DNA from: Arenibacter algicola
GTDB taxonomy: Bacteria; Bacteroidota; Bacteroidia; Flavobacteriales; Flavobacteriaceae
Direction: 5' to 3'
Length of the DNA stretch: 64,000 bases
NCBI RefSeq assembly: GCF_018860365.1
Contig: NZ_JAHKPO010000022.1
Coordinates: forward strand, 62,001 to 126,000
The notes beneath the pieces were generated by a model. It was not told the DNA's origin and ran no database searches. It saw nothing but the letters and a program-made list of their open reading frames with translations. A program made the translations under genes and the position numbers. Every line of letters begins with the position of its first letter. Positions within the stretch are counted from its first letter, which is position 1. Of the stretch, positions 62,122 through 64,000 are shown piece by piece.

Positions 62122-63873
62122 TTATGATACCAAACTTTTGTCCACTAATTCCAGGCCGTCATCTATTAGGTGGCCAAGTTGTGGTTTTTGGTGTTTAAGG
62201 GCCTCCAAGTACGATTTCAGCTCTTTGGCAAAACTTACATCGTCATTATTTTTTGCTAATTCGTACAATTCAACCGCAAGCAACCAATCTTCTGGATGGT
62301 TGGCTTTTATTTCCTGGAAAACCTTGTTTCTAGAGATAGTTACGTTTTTGCCTTCCCTGAATTCCCTAATTTGCTTGTATAACTGCTCTAATTGCTTCCT
62401 TTTTTCAGTTTTGGCCGATTTAATGGTGGTGTCGGTGACTTTGTGCGTAACCAGATCAAAACTATTTAAATCTGCCGGGCCATTGAACACAGAAACAATA
62501 TTTTCTCCCACGGCCATATGGTATAAGCCGTGGTCCGGATGAAATAGGATTTCATCATTATGGGTAACCGTGCAATTTGCCATGGTAATCAGTATAATTT
62601 CTCCCTTAAGGTTTCTGGTGCCCGTAATAATTTCCCCTGAAACTTTTATGTCTCCGATGAATTCAAGGTCCACCACTTTACCTTCATAGATATTGTAGGC
62701 CTTTAAATCGCGGGGACTCATATCCTCTATCGCAAGATTTATGCCTTTCAATTTCCCTATGGGCGAACCAAATCCGTTTGTATGTTGCTTAATGCCGTGC
62801 CCAATCAATTCCTTTTCGCGGTAGGCAAGGGCTGTATTTCCTTTGGTCTGTAAATAGACCGGTTTTCCGTCATGGGCAATGGCACTTTCAAAATGCCCAG
62901 ATACTTGCAGGCCCGTACTTAGCTCCACTGTACCCATTTCCTTGGAGTTGATAAGTTTTTCCAAGCCACTTAGGCCACCTTGTCTCAAGGACATGGTGTT
63001 GGCAAATTCCTCCAGAACTTGGTTTAGATAAGCAAAATCCGGAGTAACAAAAAGTTGGGGCTGAGGTTGGGTTATGTCGAAGGAAGTATGTGCTGCTTCT
63101 ATGGAATATGGAATTTTCTTAACCTTATCGGTCATACACCAAGCACTTTCCCCAATAGAGGAAAGTAAACCTGCACCATATATTTTTGGTCTATCCACGG
63201 TACCGATCAGTCCGTATTCTACAGTCCACCAATGAAGATTTCGAATCAGGGCCATTTCACTTGGCTCGCCCATATTCAATTGTAGGTCTTCAATTTTCTT
63301 TTGGGCCTTATCAATTTCTTCTTGAGGGGTGCCTTCGGCCTCCTTTATAATGGACAGATGTCTAACGGCTTCGTATAATTCGTAATCCTTGGCACTGGAA
63401 ATGGCCTTGGATCCTATCTCTCCAAACCTACGCAGGTATTCCGCATATTCGGGATTGGCTATAATAGGGGCGTGTCCGGCGCCTTCATGTATAATATCGG
63501 GCGCGGGGGTATATTCAATATGCTCCAATTGCCGAATATCCGAGGCTATGACCAAGACATTGTAAGCCTGGAATTCCATAAAGGCAGAAGGGGGAATAAA
63601 GCCATCCACGGCCACGGCCGCCCACCCTATTTCTTTCAAAATACGGTTCATACCGTACATATTGGGAATATAATCTATGGAAATCCCCGTTTTGTTTAGG
63701 CCCTCCAAATAACTTTTATGGGCCACTTTACTTAAATAATCTACATTTTTTCGCATTACATAGCGCCATACCGCCTGATCTATAGGGGAGTAATCCTCAT
63801 AATTCTGCGGTTTTATATACTGCTTCAAATGCTCGGGAAGCTTATCCAAAATGAAATTGCTTTCAAAAGACAT
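62122..63873 (-). CDS. Aromatic amino acid hydroxylase, long form (phenylalanine 4-monooxygenase family)
   Basis: A 583-residue cytoplasmic iron- and pterin-dependent hydroxylase converting phenylalanine to tyrosine by family. The catalytic core is at about 60-310, with iron ligands His129 and His134 in HEGAGH and Glu219 in TVEYGLIG, and conserved PDIIHEGAGHAPIIANPEYAEY and SSIGESAW. Typical bacterial enzymes have about 280 residues; this one carries a further 250-residue C-terminal region (QVSGHFESAIAHDGKPVYLQTKGNTALAY onward, beta-rich then charged helices) of unknown role. I recall long forms as usual in Flavobacteriia. Its promoter is at 63893-63923. Confidence 0.93.
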   Translation of the reverse strand: MSFESNFILDKLPEHLKQYIKPQNYEDYSPIDQAVWRYVMRKNVDYLSKVAHKSYLEGLNKTGISIDYIPNMYGMNRILKEIGWAAVAVDGFIPPSAFMEFQAYNVLVIASDIRQLEHIEYTPAPDIIHEGAGHAPIIANPEYAEYLRRFGEIGSKAISSAKDYELYEAVRHLSIIKEAEGTPQEEIDKAQKKIEDLQLNMGEPSEMALIRNLHWWTVEYGLIGTVDRPKIYGAGLLSSIGESAWCMTDKVKKIPYSIEAAHTSFDITQPQPQLFVTPDFAYLNQVLEEFANTMSLRQGGLSGLEKLINSKEMGTVELSTGLQVSGHFESAIAHDGKPVYLQTKGNTALAYREKELIGHGIKQHTNGFGSPIGKLKGINLAIEDMSPRDLKAYNIYEGKVVDLEFIGDIKVSGEIITGTRNLKGEIILITMANCTVTHNDEILFHPDHGLYHMAVGENIVSVFNGPADLNSFDLVTHKVTDTTIKSAKTEKRKQLEQLYKQIREFREGKNVTISRNKVFQEIKANHPEDWLLAVELYELAKNNDDVSFAKELKSYLEALKHQKPQLGHLIDDGLELVDKSLVS

Positions 63874-63892
63874 AGATGGTGTTTTATTCTAT

Positions 63893-63923
63893 TAAAGATA
63901 CAAAATGCCCCCTTGTTCTCAAA
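63893..63923 (-). promoter_or_regulatory. Promoter for the aromatic amino acid hydroxylase
   Basis: On the minus strand TTTG (63923-63920), 19 nt, then TATCTTTA (63900-63893), one base off the TAnnTTTG consensus and the same geometry as the initiator tRNA promoter. It lies 20 bp before the start codon. Confidence 0.65.
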
Positions 63924-64000
63924 GGATGACCTTTCGTAATTATATAACTAAATAAAGTGAAAGGACAATTAAGGGGATGGTTTAATGGCAGTTGGCATTT

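Overview
The window looks like chromosomal DNA of a marine Bacteroidota, most likely family Flavobacteriaceae in the Zobellia/Arenibacter/Maribacter range. The grounds are two SusC/SusD glycan-uptake modules with ECF sigma/FecR regulators, many SPII lipoproteins, a GSCFA protein, a choice-of-anchor I protein, and promoters of the form TTTG-N19..21-TAnnTTT(G) in front of several housekeeping genes. The genus is an inference; no 16S rRNA gene is present.

Positions 1-38850 are dominated by a large polysaccharide utilization locus in two modules. Module 1 (1-15010) holds the 3' part of a fecR gene cut by the window edge, a SusC/SusD pair, a formylglycine sulfatase, an unrecognised lipoprotein with a probable helical-barrel catalytic domain, a GH110 alpha-galactosidase and a GH95 alpha-L-fucosidase/galactosidase. 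A CstB-like persulfide dioxygenase/rhodanese gene then runs in the opposite direction. Module 2 (16772-38850) has an ECF sigma gene divergent from its fecR, a second SusC/SusD pair, a DUF5017-like surface lipoprotein, and a long run of enzymes. These are a toroid-type lyase-like protein, a sialate-O-acetylesterase-like enzyme, two alpha/beta-hydrolase esterases, a GH105 unsaturated uronyl hydrolase, a DUF4886 SGNH protein, a divergent GH88/GH105-like protein, a DUF4861 protein and a cytochrome c-PA14-beta-propeller lipoprotein. Together they suggest import and breakdown of an acetylated and probably sulfated glycan with alpha-1,3-galactose and alpha-L-fucose or L-galactose decorations and lyase-generated unsaturated uronic acids. 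The exact glycan cannot be read from the sequence.

Positions 38850-64000 are core genome: an initiator tRNA-Met with its own promoter and terminator, an NhaC antiporter, era, a choice-of-anchor I lipoprotein, der, an outer-membrane beta-barrel protein, an intergenic tandem-repeat block, a minus-strand cluster (M23 peptidase, MerR regulator, LemA, two TPM-domain proteins), alaS, a GSCFA protein, a TPR histidine kinase with a NarL-type response regulator, a DUF4230 protein, a CE15-like esterase and a long aromatic amino acid hydroxylase.

Most transcription units in the locus end in recognisable hairpin terminators, which divide it into fecR/susCD, sulfatase, GH trio, fecR/susCD/lipoprotein and enzyme-train units. 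Two of the terminators (7922-7954 and 14979-15010) are near-identical copies. Housekeeping-type promoter boxes were seen by eye at core genes but not in front of the locus genes, which fits ECF-sigma control.
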